In this document: positions 41,479-50,484 of the stretch, piece after piece
How the letters are laid out: each line of letters starts with the position of its first letter
Position numbering within the stretch: the stretch's first letter is position 1
Assembly (NCBI RefSeq): GCF_900996235.1
Contig: NZ_CAAJGM010000199.1
Coordinates: 28,415-92,414, forward strand
Direction: 5' to 3'
Source of the DNA: Paraburkholderia sp. BCC1885
GTDB taxonomy: Bacteria > Pseudomonadota > Gammaproteobacteria > Burkholderiales > Burkholderiaceae
Length of the DNA stretch: 64,000 nucleotides
Position numbers and translations under genes: made by a program
Notes under the pieces: model-generated
The model's input: the letters and a program-made list of their open reading frames with translations, nothing else
What the model was told of the DNA's origin: nothing
The model's database searches: none

Positions 41479-41831
41479 TGACCCAACCGTTACTCACGTT
41501 GCTAGAACAGAGATGCCGGTGTGCCCCATCGATGAAACAGTGGGCAAGCGCAATATGACTTGGCTGAGCACAAAGATCAATCGGCGATTTCGGCCAATTG
41601 GCGGATGAGGGATATTCGAGGGCGTTGATCGATAAATAAAGGCTAAATACGGTGCAATAACGTGCGTTAAGTCACACCATTAGAGTTGCCGTTACGCGAC
41701 ATCCGCGCGGCGCGAAGTCTTTTTTCCGGCTGGCGCAAATGTTGCGCGACAGTACAGACAAATCAGCGCACACTCGCACGAAGCTCGGACATTTATCCGG
41801 GCATACACGCACAAGCAAAGGGAGTCCTGTC
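41479..41831. promoter_or_regulatory. Divergent intergenic region (zinc-ribbon gene / 46-aa gene)
   Basis: These 353 bases have no other supported gene. The stretch 41560-41690 is A/T-rich with several TAAATA/TATAAT-like hexamers and is the likely promoter area for one or both genes. I see no repeat or RNA gene. Confidence 0.35.
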
Positions 41832-41972
41832 ATGGCAAAAGGTCAAATGCGCAGTAACCGCGAAGTAAAGAAACCGAAACAGGATAAAAAATCCGCTCCG
41901 GCAACTTCGCCTTCGGGCTCGCCGCCCATCCGCGTGACGCCGGCCTCATCGTCGACATCCAAGAAGCATTAA
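41832..41972 (+). CDS. Small basic conserved protein (46 aa)
   Basis: The ATG at 41832 has GGGAG seven to eight bases upstream; the frame also opens upstream, but the conserved part starts here. The 46-residue protein is Lys-rich at its N-terminus (MAKGQMRSNREVKKPKQ) and Ser/Pro/Ala-rich afterwards. I have the impression that short proteins opening MAKGQMRSN occur widely in proteobacteria, with no known function; the conservation should be confirmed by search. It may bind nucleic acid through its basic region, which is inference. Confidence 0.65.
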   Translation: MAKGQMRSNREVKKPKQDKKSAPATSPSGSPPIRVTPASSSTSKKH

Positions 41973-42132
41973 GCCGCGGTCGATCCAGACCTCGGCGATT
42001 CGAAGTTAAACCCGCGGTTCAAGCCCGCAGTTCAAACCGATTCGCTCATGCGTGTGGCAAGCAACATCTGGCAAAGCCACACGCGATCAAACTTCCGCCA
42101 TCTCCTGTCGCACCGTCCAGCAGGCAACCCAC

Positions 42133-42555
42133 CTAGGCGCCGATGCGGCGAACGGGCTCCCCTCTTTCCAGGCGTTCGATCGTAGCCGCCGCAATCGACC
42201 GCACCGTTTTACCCGCACCCCGCTGCCGCACGTTCAGACGGTAGACCGGCGCGCCCGGCGCAAAGGCTTCGCCACTCAACGAACACACGCCCTTGCGGCG
42301 CGCCACGCGCAAAGTCCAGGTTTGCTCGCCATACCGGCCGGATGTCGCGTCGGCCCAGGACATAACGATCGAGGTAGGTGAAAGGCGCTCAAGTATCTCG
42401 ACGCAAGCGGAGTTTCGCCGGGCGTCCCGATGCTTGCGATCAGCCGCGACCGAAGCCCATCGGGCAGCGGTCGCCGCTGCGGCCGGAAACGATGCCACGG
42501 GTGCGAGCAGCGCCAGCATCTGCAGCCATCGTTGATCGTCGGCGCTGTTGTTCAT
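42133..42555 (-). CDS. DUF3331 family protein
   Basis: This 140-residue protein matches the pattern of DUF3331, a family largely restricted to Burkholderiaceae: a helical N-terminus, then a beta-rich domain with RYGEQTWTLRVARRKGVCSLSG and PVYRLNVRQRG. The CSLSG motif resembles a knuckle around the single Cys. Burkholderiaceae often carry many paralogues on secondary replicons. No signal peptide or membrane helix is evident. The start is the ATG at 42555. Function unknown. Confidence 0.75.
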   Translation of the reverse strand: MNNSADDQRWLQMLALLAPVASFPAAAATAARWASVAADRKHRDARRNSACVEILERLSPTSIVMSWADATSGRYGEQTWTLRVARRKGVCSLSGEAFAPGAPVYRLNVRQRGAGKTVRSIAAATIERLERGEPVRRIGA

Positions 42556-42824
42556 GGCTCATTGTCCGCGTCAAGGTGGGTCGCCACGGCAAGCCTTCTG
42601 AGTTCTCGCGGATCATGGCGAGTCCGTCTACAGACCGCCCTGTAACGTCATCTTCGTCGAACACGGTGGCAGCGGGCATGCCATAGGCGCACGGGCTCGC
42701 CATGGGTCGCCCTCACCGCTACCGGTGGGACGATTTTATTTTGCATGGGCTTTCGATGAGCGGGTATCACCCCGATGGGGGATCGTCAGCGTGCGCGTTT
42801 CAAGACACGCGCGTTTGAACCCGC

Positions 42825-44099
42825 CTACTCCCAACCCTGATACCCGGGCGGCTGCGCCGAATTGCCGTAGCCCTGGGGATACGGACGACGAAATTCAGGC
42901 GGCGTGTAGGTCTGGTCATATGTCGAGTACGCCGGCGGCCGCGCCACGACGGTCACCTGCTGCGCCGTCGCTTGCGAGGGCGGCCGTGGGACGTAGCCGG
43001 ACTGCGCATAAGCCGGTTGATACTGTGCGGGCGGTGGCGGCGGAGCATATTGCGTCACCGGAGCGGAGCGAGGCGGCGGCGCGTATTCAGGGTCCTGCGA
43101 TGCCGCCGGCGTCCGGCGATAGGCCGGCGTCGCCGCATATTGCTGGGCTTGCGGATTCTGGTATTGCTGACGTGGCGGGTTCTGCGCCGCCTGGGCCGAT
43201 TCGTACTGCCTGTCGTCGTCGGCCTGCCGGTACTGCGATTGCACGCGCTGCCCGCCCTGCGGGTCGCGGGCTTGCGTCGCCGGCGTATCGTCGCTGTCGG
43301 GCTTGTCATCCGGCAACGACGTCACGGCCTGAGTCGGAATCAGGATCGGCGGCTCGCCTGGCAACGAAATCGGCTTCGGCTGCGCGGCCTGTGCGGCGAT
43401 CTGCTTCGGCGGCAAGACATGCACAGACACTTCGCGCACGGAAACCTGCTTGAACGACCCAGCCGGTTGATCGCCATGCTTCGACGGCGCGACCTGCACG
43501 GACGCCTGCCGAACGGATGCAACCGGCGCCGCGACATGTTTCGGCGGCACGGACACCATCTGTGCGGAAACCTGCCGCGCCGGCATCACCTGAACGGGAA
43601 CGCGCTTTAGCGGCACGGGCACGGCCTGCGCGATTGCCTGGCGCGACGGCGCGGCATGCTGCGCAGCAAGCCGCCTGGGCGGCGCAACCGGCACCGGCGT
43701 CTGCCTGAGTGGCGCGGCGGCCAGCGGAGCGGTCCGCTTCTGCGCCACCGCATGTTCCGTCACCGGCTTCAGCGGCGCAGCCACGACGGGCGTCGACGTC
43801 GCCTGCTCGGCGAGCGGCTTCGGCGCATGCTTCACTTCGTCGCCGAGCGTCGCGTAGGATTTCGAATCTTCCCGCGCCCGCGCGTTATAGCCGATGAAAT
43901 ACGCATAGCGCAGGTCTTTCAGACGCGCCTGGTTCTCGCCATCGGCGGAGATGCGTTCTTCGCCGGGATCGAGCGACGCGTCGACGGTCGAATCGTCGTA
44001 GGCCGACGCGGCACCCTCGGCGCAAACAGGATCAGGATGCAGAAAGCCCGCAGAGGACATCAGCGCGGCTGCGATCGTGGCAAGCACTTTTTTTTCCAT
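42825..44099 (-). CDS. Secreted Pro/Gln/Tyr-rich repetitive protein
   Basis: The ATG at 44099 is chosen because GAGG lies seven bases upstream and it opens a signal peptide (MEKKVLATIAAALMSSAGF); the frame extends to 44189 without signal. The 424-residue protein has an N-terminal segment around RLKDLRYAYFIGYNARAR, then a repetitive Val/Pro/Lys/Gln-rich region (repeats like VPPKHVAAPVASVRQASVQ, about residues 120-270) and a C-terminal Tyr/Pro/Gln-rich tail (YAPPPPPAQYQPAYAQ). It is probably disordered and periplasmic or wall-associated. I recognise no enzymatic domain. A seven- to eight-base A-run occurs right after its start codon. Confidence 0.7.
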   Translation of the reverse strand: MEKKVLATIAAALMSSAGFLHPDPVCAEGAASAYDDSTVDASLDPGEERISADGENQARLKDLRYAYFIGYNARAREDSKSYATLGDEVKHAPKPLAEQATSTPVVAAPLKPVTEHAVAQKRTAPLAAAPLRQTPVPVAPPRRLAAQHAAPSRQAIAQAVPVPLKRVPVQVMPARQVSAQMVSVPPKHVAAPVASVRQASVQVAPSKHGDQPAGSFKQVSVREVSVHVLPPKQIAAQAAQPKPISLPGEPPILIPTQAVTSLPDDKPDSDDTPATQARDPQGGQRVQSQYRQADDDRQYESAQAAQNPPRQQYQNPQAQQYAATPAYRRTPAASQDPEYAPPPRSAPVTQYAPPPPPAQYQPAYAQSGYVPRPPSQATAQQVTVVARPPAYSTYDQTYTPPEFRRPYPQGYGNSAQPPGYQGWE

Positions 44100-44465
44100 A
44101 CCTTCACCTCGGAATTCCGTGCGACAGGCCGCGTGGGATTCGCAAATCTCCGAACCGGACACTCCGTCGCGCTTCCGAGATATCGACACTTTTTAGCACG
44201 TCCTGAAGGGTCGAAGATATGGCTTTCGGGTATAACCCAGGCGCTCGACCATCCGCAAATCACAGGTAGCAGTCCTGACGGTATCGATCCGGAAAATTTT
44301 GCCTGCCCCGGCGGCGCGTCGCACGCCCCCGACGCCCACGCTCCGGTTTTGCGACAATAGCGGCTTTGCCGCCCCCGTTCGCGCCGCCGGCCCCGCTTCC
44401 GTAGCGGGATGCCCCGGTCCGAGGATGCGGTTTGCAACCCCACACGACCGATCGCGGTCCGCTCC

Positions 44466-45254
44466 ATGGCCCTGCCCCACATCGAACTTCTGTACACCTT
44501 TTCCGGCCTGTTCGTCGGTTTCCTCGTCGGGTTGACCGGCGTCGGCGGCGGCTCGCTGATGACGCCCATCCTCGTCCTGCTCTTCAAGGTCCATCCGGCC
44601 ACCGCGGTCGGCACAGATCTGCTGTACGCCGCCGCCACCAAGGCGACCGGCACCCTGGTGCACGGCCTGAAGGGCTCGGTGGACTGGCAGGTGACCACCC
44701 GGCTCGCCGCCGGCAGCGTCCCCGCCGCCACCGTCACGCTGATCCTGCTGCACCGCTACGGCATGGACACGCCGGGCGCGAGCCGCCTGATCCAGATCGT
44801 GCTCGGCGCGGCCTTGCTGATCACCTCGCTCGCGCTGGTGTTCCGCCCGCAACTCGCGAAACTCGGCGCGGGCCGCCAAAGCGTGCTCACCCAAGGCCGC
44901 ACGCTCGGTCTGACGGTGCTGACCGGGGCGGTGCTAGGGGTGTTGGTGTCGCTGACTTCGGTGGGCGCCGGCGCGATCGGCGTGACCGTGCTGTTGCTGC
45001 TGTATCCGCAGTTGCCGACCACGCGGATCGTCGGCTCGGACATCGCGCACGCCGTGCCGCTGACGCTGCTCGCGGGTGCCGGGCACTGGCTGCTCGGCTC
45101 GATCGACTGGTCGATGCTGCTGTCGTTGCTGGTGGGCTCGCTGCCGGGCATCGCGATCGGCAGCTATCTGTCCGCCCGCGCGCCTGACGCCCTGTTGCGC
45201 AATGTCCTCGCGGCCACGCTGACGCTGGTCGGCGTGAAGCTGGTGATGTCCTGA
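44466..45254 (+). CDS. TauE/SafE family membrane permease
   Basis: The ATG at 44466 gives 262 residues with seven to eight hydrophobic helices. The TauE/SafE fingerprint is present: GFLVGLTGVGGGSLMTP near the N-terminus and its pseudo-repeat LGVLVSLTSVGAGAIGV in the second half. These permeases export sulfite, sulfonates or other organic anions. No sulfur or sulfonate genes lie nearby, so the substrate is open. The upstream 300 bases contain the promoter region shared with the divergent Pro/Gln-rich gene. Confidence 0.9.
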   Translation: MALPHIELLYTFSGLFVGFLVGLTGVGGGSLMTPILVLLFKVHPATAVGTDLLYAAATKATGTLVHGLKGSVDWQVTTRLAAGSVPAATVTLILLHRYGMDTPGASRLIQIVLGAALLITSLALVFRPQLAKLGAGRQSVLTQGRTLGLTVLTGAVLGVLVSLTSVGAGAIGVTVLLLLYPQLPTTRIVGSDIAHAVPLTLLAGAGHWLLGSIDWSMLLSLLVGSLPGIAIGSYLSARAPDALLRNVLAATLTLVGVKLVMS

Positions 45255-45373
45255 CCGGCCGTCACGGCGACGCCGGATGCGCTGTATGTCTTATGCCGGA
45301 TGCGTGAGGTAAGCCATGCCCCGCGGCCAGGCGTTGCGAGCGCCTCGCCGTGCAACCGGGCCACGCCTTGCCG

Positions 45374-45628
45374 TTACTTGAAGAAACGGCAGGTCAGATC
45401 GGTTTCGAACTGCCGCACCCAATAGCCGTGGTCGTCGGCGCGATACGACTGCGCCCAGCCGCCGCGCCGCACCGTCACGAGCTGACGCAGATGCTCGAGG
45501 TCGTCCGGATCCGGCGACCCGGTGATTTCAAAGTGCGCCGGCGCAAAGCCGTGGCGCGCGCACACCAGCTCGAAGGCTGCCCGGTCGCCGATCGGCAGGT
45601 CCGTGTAGCGCTGAAACGTCATGTCCAT
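45374..45628 (-). CDS. Small conserved protein of unknown function (84 aa)
   Basis: The ATG at 45628 has GGAG nine bases upstream; a second ATG two codons on is also possible. The 84-residue protein (MDMTFQRYTDLPIGDR...LTCRFFK) has an alternating helix/strand pattern, is fairly acidic and has Trp/Tyr/Arg-rich C-terminal strands (WAQSYRADDHGYWVRQF). No signal peptide, no membrane helix, no recognisable family. It converges on the TauE/SafE permease gene. Confidence 0.65.
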   Translation of the reverse strand: MDMTFQRYTDLPIGDRAAFELVCARHGFAPAHFEITGSPDPDDLEHLRQLVTVRRGGWAQSYRADDHGYWVRQFETDLTCRFFK

Positions 45629-45788
45629 TTCGCTTCACTCCAGGTTCACTCCCGTTCCCAGCCCTTACAGTACGCCTCAACGCGGGACTTTTGTGTGTCA
45701 CAGCGCACGACGGATATAGCCGGCATCGGCCAGCTTCACGGCGCCGGCCGCAACGGCGCGCCAGCCTCGAGAGGCCCCTGAAGCGAAA

Positions 45789-45815
45789 CGGGCCCCGGCG
45801 AATCGCCGGGGCCCG
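45789..45815 (-). terminator. Strong hairpin, possible terminator for the BON unit
   Basis: CGGGCCCCGGCGA (45789-45801) is complementary to TCGCCGGGGCCCG (45803-45815), giving a stem of about 11-12 G/C pairs with a 3-5 base loop. On the minus strand it is followed by TTTCG only, so the U-tract is weak. It lies about 45 bases beyond the small ORF that follows the BON gene. Confidence 0.5.
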
Positions 45816-45858
45816 TTCGGGCGCTGCCGAGCACGGCGTGCTCAGGCGCTTGTCATCG

Positions 45859-46011
45859 TCAGAACATCATCGGGATACCGGCGCCCAGATCCGCGGGAGC
45901 CTGGCTCGTCTGCGGACGGCCGCCGGCTGCTGCTGCGCGCGTACCGCCCTGGCCGATCAGTCCGGCCGAGGCATCGATGCGCGCGGCATCCGTCAGTAGG
46001 TTAGTTGCCAC
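45859..46011 (-). CDS. Possible overlooked 50-aa ORF overlapping the BON gene end
   Basis: On the minus strand a frame opens with GTG at 46011 (another at 46014), overlaps the last eight to nine bases of the BON gene and runs to TGA at 45859-45861. The 50-residue product (MATNLLTDAARIDASAG...GAGIPMMF) has mostly G or C at third codon positions, like real genes here, and a sensible hydrophobic end. No clear ribosome site precedes the GTG, but translational coupling to BON could serve. Alternatively it is the frameshifted 3' end of a longer BON protein. I recognise no family. Confidence 0.4.
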   Translation of the reverse strand: MATNLLTDAARIDASAGLIGQGGTRAAAAGGRPQTSQAPADLGAGIPMMF

Positions 46012-46369
46012 CACCGTTCGGCAGCACGACCGTCAGCTTGTTGGACACCGACGTCACGCCGTCGACACCCTTCGCGACTTCGCCGGCCTTGTCGATCTGG
46101 CTCTGATCGGGCACCGAACCCGTCAGCGTCACATCACCGCCGCGAGCGCGCACCGAGATGTTCGACACGTCGATACCCTGCGCCTTGGCCAGTGCGCCAC
46201 GCACCTTGTAGCCCAGTTTGCGGTTCGCTTTCTTGACCGTCTTGGCGCTCGGAGCAGCCGTCGTGGCGCCCGTCGTAGCCGTTGCATCGCTTGATTGCGC
46301 ATACGTATTGCACGCAACAACCACCGCCACCACACCACCCAGCGCCTTCAGAAAATCGACCGATTTCAT
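46001..46369 (-). CDS. BON-domain periplasmic protein
   Basis: The ATG at 46369 has GGAG seven bases upstream. The 122-residue precursor has a signal peptide (MKSVDFLKALGGVVAVVVA, cleavage after AYA), a Thr/Ala-rich linker and one BON domain (residues about 50-115) with the conserved VRGALAKAQGIDVSNISVRARGGDVTLTGSVPD and GVTSVSNKL pattern. BON proteins such as OsmY bind membranes or peptidoglycan and are often stress-induced. It is short, with one BON domain only. A small ORF starts within its 3' end. Confidence 0.88.
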   Translation of the reverse strand: MKSVDFLKALGGVVAVVVACNTYAQSSDATATTGATTAAPSAKTVKKANRKLGYKVRGALAKAQGIDVSNISVRARGGDVTLTGSVPDQSQIDKAGEVAKGVDGVTSVSNKLTVVLPNGGGN

Positions 46370-46982
46370 GATTTCTCCTATTTACTTCGGTTATGACCGC
46401 ATCTAACAAGCGGCTTCGTTACGACTTCGGGCGGCCATTGCTGCACGCGCATAGGCGCGGCGGGGCCACGGCCGACTGAGGCTTCGACACGGTGTGCGAG
46501 AGGCGAGAGAGGCCGGCCTGGACCATCGCATTGCGATGCACCAGCCAGCGAGCCGCGAAGTCCGCCAACGCGCCCGGTTCTACTTTGTCGCGCCGGGTCG
46601 CGCTGCGCAAACGTTGATTCGCAGCAGCGATGCACAATTTAATCTACACGCGCCAGAAGCGCAAAGGGTTTAGCGCAGGACGCGAGCCGGCCGATGCGCG
46701 CGACCCACACCGCCCGCGCAGGAAAAGACCTTCAGGTTCATACCGGTTCATGCCCGACTGGCCCGCAGTTCAGCCGCCGTTTAGTCGCGGTTCGCTCGCA
46801 TTTCGCTCGCATTTCACTATTTGTTACGGGTTTGTGTCAGCGCCGGGTGCCGCACCAGCCGCCGCATCATGTACCATCGGCGCCAATACGCCGCCGCGCG
46901 CCGCCCCGCGCCGTCCCACCCCGCGCGGCCGGCCTGAGGCCGCTCTAATCTCACATAACGATTGTCGCCGTCACGTCAGCCC
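46370..46982. promoter_or_regulatory. Divergent intergenic region without a supported gene
   Basis: These 613 bases lie between the divergent BON and TAXI genes. Frames open on both strands (for example about 46419-46637 minus and 46630-46986 plus), but they have basic, low-quality translations and poor starts, so I do not call them. The sequence includes a short tandem repeat TTCGCTCGCA around 46790-46812. Promoters for both genes should be here; none is clear. Confidence 0.4.
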
Positions 46983-48365
46983 ATGAAGTCTTCCACCGGC
47001 CGCAAACCCGCCCGCCTCGTCGCCCGTTTCGTGGCGATCTCCTGGCGCGATCTGGCGGTCTCGTTCGGTCCGATCCTGCTGATCATCGCCGCCGCCATCT
47101 GGGTTGCCGTGCGGCTGATCCAGCCCGCGCCGCCCGATACCCTGACGATCACCACCGGTCCCAAAGGCAGTTCGTTCTGGAACGCCGCGCAGAAATACAA
47201 GGCGATCCTCGCGCGCAACCGCATCACGCTAAACGTGCTGCCTTCCGCGGGCTCCGCGGATAACCTGCAGCGTCTCGCGGATCCGCGCAGCAACGTCGAC
47301 GTGGGCTTCGTGCAGGACGGCGTGGCGCCTGGCCCGGTGCCGGACAACCTGATGTCGCTCGGCAGCGTGGCTTATGTACCGCTCGCGATCTTCTATCACG
47401 GTCCCACTGTGACCCGGCTCTCCGAGTTCAAAGGCTTGCGCCTCGCGATCGGCGCGGAAGGCAGCGGCACCCGCGAACTGGCGCTGGCGCTGCTGAAAGC
47501 CAACGGCATCGAACCGGGCGGCGCCACCAAACTGCTGCCGCTCTCCGGCGACGACGCCGCGCAGGCACTGGTATCCGGCCAGGTCGACGCGGCCTTCCTG
47601 ACCGGCGACTCCGCCCAGCCGCCGGTGATCGCCAAGCTGTACCGCACGCCCAACGTGCAGTTCTACAACTTCACCCAGGCCGAAGCCTACGCGCGGCGCT
47701 TTCCGTACCTGACACGCATCGAATTGCCGATGGGCGCCTTCGATCTGGCGAGAAACCTGCCCTCGGCGCCGTTCCAGATGGTCGCGCCCACCGAAGAGCT
47801 GGTGGCGCGCACCACGCTGCATCCGGCACTCTCGGATCTGCTGATCGAAGCGGCCCGCGAAGTGCACGGCAGGGCCAACGTGATGCAGCATGCCGGTGAA
47901 TTCCCGGCGCCGCTGGCCCACGATTTCCCCATCAGCGACGACGCCGCGCGCTACTACAAGTCGGGCAAGAGCTTCCTGTACCGGATTTTGCCGTTCTGGC
48001 TCGCGAGCCTCGCCGATCGCCTTCTGGTGGTCGTAGTGCCCTTGATCGTGCTGCTGGTGCCGGCCCTGCGGCTGGTGCCGTCGCTATACGCGTGGCGGGT
48101 GAAGTCGCGGATCTACCGCTGGTACGGCGCGCTGATCGCCATCGAACGCAGCGCGCTCAGCGAAACCTCCGTCGAGGAACGGCAATCACTGATCGAGCGG
48201 CTCGACGCGATCGAGGAATCCGTCAACGGACTGAAAATGCCGCTCGCCTATGCCGACCAATTCTACGTGCTGCGCGAGCATATCGGCTTCGTGCGTGGCC
48301 GGCTGACGCAAGGCGGCGAGCCGCCGCCGGAGCCGACGCAGGAGCCGCACGAGCAAACGGCCTGA
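46983..48365 (+). CDS. TAXI-type solute-binding protein with membrane anchors
   Basis: The ATG at 46983 gives 460 residues; the frame is open a few codons upstream. An N-terminal membrane helix (GPILLIIAAAIWVAVRLI) is followed by a TAXI/NMT1-like binding domain: TITTGPKGSSFWNAAQKYKAIL near the start of the fold, then FYHGPTVTRLSEFKGLRLAIG and the GSGTRELALALL loop. A second helix near the C-terminus (LLVVVVPLIVLLVPALRLV) and a helical cytoplasmic tail complete it. Unlike usual TRAP receptors it is anchored at both ends and has no DctQ/M partner nearby, so it may sense rather than transport. Confidence 0.85.
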   Translation: MKSSTGRKPARLVARFVAISWRDLAVSFGPILLIIAAAIWVAVRLIQPAPPDTLTITTGPKGSSFWNAAQKYKAILARNRITLNVLPSAGSADNLQRLADPRSNVDVGFVQDGVAPGPVPDNLMSLGSVAYVPLAIFYHGPTVTRLSEFKGLRLAIGAEGSGTRELALALLKANGIEPGGATKLLPLSGDDAAQALVSGQVDAAFLTGDSAQPPVIAKLYRTPNVQFYNFTQAEAYARRFPYLTRIELPMGAFDLARNLPSAPFQMVAPTEELVARTTLHPALSDLLIEAAREVHGRANVMQHAGEFPAPLAHDFPISDDAARYYKSGKSFLYRILPFWLASLADRLLVVVVPLIVLLVPALRLVPSLYAWRVKSRIYRWYGALIAIERSALSETSVEERQSLIERLDAIEESVNGLKMPLAYADQFYVLREHIGFVRGRLTQGGEPPPEPTQEPHEQTA

Positions 48366-48605
48366 AGCGGGCGAATTTCAGCAGGCGCTGAACACAATCG
48401 AGCCTGCACGGCGCTGCGGCACCGCGTAAGATCACGACAAACTGGATGGTTTAGCAGACGCGCATAACGGCAACGAGTAACGGCAGCAAATAACGGCGGC
48501 TTGTAGCAGCGGCATGCCACTGATCCGCGCGGTCCACCCGCGCCGGCACCGCGCCCGCGTCCGTTATCGCTCCACCCAGTACCGAGCAATCCGGGAGAGA
48601 CCTTT

Positions 48606-49274
48606 ATGACCGATGGCATCGACGCCACGCAACCGTTGTGGTTTTACGACTTCGTCTCACCATTCACCTACCTGTTGCTCGAGCAACATGACAAATGGCC
48701 GGGGCTCCCGTTCGTCGTCACGCCGGTTGTCCTGAACGATCTGTACCAGCACTGGGGCCAGCGCCCGGCATACGGCGTGGCCGCCAAGCGCGTGTTCATG
48801 TACCGCCACGCGCTGTTTCGCGCGGATCAGCTCGGCATTCCGTTCAAGATGCCGCCGGTCCATCCGTTCGATTCGACCAAACCGCTACTGCTCGCCATCG
48901 CGGCCAAGGCCGACATCAACTGCGTGCGGGAGATTTTCCGCTTTATCTGGCGCGAGGGACGCGATCCGTCGAGCGAGGAAAACTTCGCTGAACTGTGCGA
49001 ACGGGTCGGCTTGCCGGACGGCCCCGAGCTGATCCAGCGCGAAGAGGTCAAGGCGCAACTGCGCCGCAATACCGCTGACGCCATCGCGCTAGGCGTGTTC
49101 GGCGTGCCGACCTTCTGGCTCAACGACCAGTTGTTCTGGGGCGAAGACGCGCTGCCGATGGTGCTGTACTGCGCGCGCACACCGAACTGGCTGGAGTCGA
49201 AAGAAGTTAAGCGGATCAGCTCACTGCCGTCCGGATTGAGCAGCGTGCCGGCGAGCGGGTTGAAAAGCGGCTGA
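48606..49274 (+). CDS. DsbA-like 2-hydroxychromene-2-carboxylate isomerase family protein
   Basis: GGAGAG precedes the ATG. The 222-residue protein opens with WFYDFVSPFTYL, where Ser18 replaces the Cys pair of DsbA and is typical of the HCCA isomerase/kappa-GST branch of the thioredoxin fold. The C-terminal cis-Pro motif is in GVFGVPTFWLN. Such enzymes isomerise naphthalene-pathway intermediates using glutathione, but many homologues have other unknown substrates. No aromatic-catabolism gene is in the window. A LysR regulator follows on the same strand. Confidence 0.88.
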   Translation: MTDGIDATQPLWFYDFVSPFTYLLLEQHDKWPGLPFVVTPVVLNDLYQHWGQRPAYGVAAKRVFMYRHALFRADQLGIPFKMPPVHPFDSTKPLLLAIAAKADINCVREIFRFIWREGRDPSSEENFAELCERVGLPDGPELIQREEVKAQLRRNTADAIALGVFGVPTFWLNDQLFWGEDALPMVLYCARTPNWLESKEVKRISSLPSGLSSVPASGLKSG

Positions 49275-49452
49275 AGAGCGGGCCGAACACGGGCCGAAGC
49301 GCGCACAGCCCTGATCCCGGCCATACCGCGCCCGCTATGGCGGCAGTAGGGCAAACGGGCCTAAGGTTATAGACTTCGCGCCCGGCTCCGCGAGCCGCCC
49401 CGCCGGAGCCTCGAGCGGCGCACCCTCCGAGTCAGAACCGCCCACCTGATCC

Positions 49453-50457
49453 ATGGACGACACCGCCGCTTCCCTCGATATCTGGCTCGTGCGCGTGTTG
49501 CGCACGCTGCTGGTCGAGCGCAGCGTCACGCAGACGGCGCTGCGCCTGAACCAGACCCAGCCCGCCATCAGCACCGCGCTGCGCCGGTTGCGCGAGACCC
49601 TCAACGATCCGATCCTCGTGCGCGGCAAATCCGGCATGGTGCCGACGGAATACGGCGCGTCGCTGCTGGCGTCGGCGCAACAGGTGCTGCGCGAAGTGGA
49701 TTTCGTGGCGACGCCGCACGGCGACTTCGATCCGGGCCGCTCGCGGCGCACCTTCCGGGTCGCCGCACCCGATTATCTGAACGACTTCTTCATGCCCACC
49801 GTGATCGCGCAATTCCGCGAAGCGGCGCCGCATGCGCGCCTCGAAGTCGATTCGCTGACGCCCACGCTCGACCACCACGCCGAACTCGAATCCGGCACGC
49901 TCGATCTGGTGATCGGCAACTGGCCGAAGCCCGATCCGCGCTTCGAGAAAAGCGATCTGTTCGCCGATACCGTGGTGTGCATGATGCGCGCGGACCATCC
50001 GCTCGCGCAGACGCCGATGACGCGCGAGACCTACCTCGCCGCGCCGCATCTGGCGCCGACGCCATACAGCGGCGCGCGCGGCGGGGCGATCGATACCGGC
50101 TTTGCGCGGGCCCGCGCCGAACGGCGCATCGTCACCACGCTGCCCTACTTCGGCCTCGTGCCGCAGACGCTGCTGCAATCGGACCTGATCTTCACGACGA
50201 CGCGCCGCTTCGCCATGCACTACGCGAACATCCTGCCGCTGGCGGTGGTCGACGTGCCGATCCCGTTTCCGCGCATCCGCTGCTATCAGCTGTCGCATCC
50301 ACAGCCGGATCGGCCGAGCGATGTCGGCTGGTTGCGGGCCTTGATGTCGCAGGTGTCGGAGCGTCTGGTGGCGCAGAAGACCCGGCGCGCGAAGCGGCCA
50401 GGCGCGGCGGCAGGCAAAGCTGCCTCGGGAAAGACTTCAGAGCAGGAGCCCGCGTAA
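49453..50457 (+). CDS. LysR-family transcriptional regulator
   Basis: This 334-residue protein has a winged HTH (residues about 10-70, VTQTALRLNQTQPAISTALRRLR; ILVRGKSGMVPTEYG after the wing) and a substrate-binding domain of the NahR/NodD-like subgroup. The Ala/Lys-rich C-terminal tail is unusual and probably disordered. Subgroup members often respond to aromatic compounds. It lies 28 bases from the convergent xdhC and may control either the isomerase before it or genes elsewhere. Target and ligand are unknown. Confidence 0.9.
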   Translation: MDDTAASLDIWLVRVLRTLLVERSVTQTALRLNQTQPAISTALRRLRETLNDPILVRGKSGMVPTEYGASLLASAQQVLREVDFVATPHGDFDPGRSRRTFRVAAPDYLNDFFMPTVIAQFREAAPHARLEVDSLTPTLDHHAELESGTLDLVIGNWPKPDPRFEKSDLFADTVVCMMRADHPLAQTPMTRETYLAAPHLAPTPYSGARGGAIDTGFARARAERRIVTTLPYFGLVPQTLLQSDLIFTTTRRFAMHYANILPLAVVDVPIPFPRIRCYQLSHPQPDRPSDVGWLRALMSQVSERLVAQKTRRAKRPGAAAGKAASGKTSEQEPA

Positions 50458-50484
50458 GCACAACGCTCGCGCCGGGGCGCGACT

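Noticed and set aside
46419..46637. 72-codon minus-strand frame upstream of the BON gene
   Set aside because: Begins with a TTG lacking a ribosome site, the sequence has no family features, and another frame is open over the same stretch.
46630..46986. 118-codon plus-strand frame in the BON-TAXI gap
   Set aside because: Pro/Arg/Ser-rich translation without structure; more likely the promoter region of the TAXI gene.
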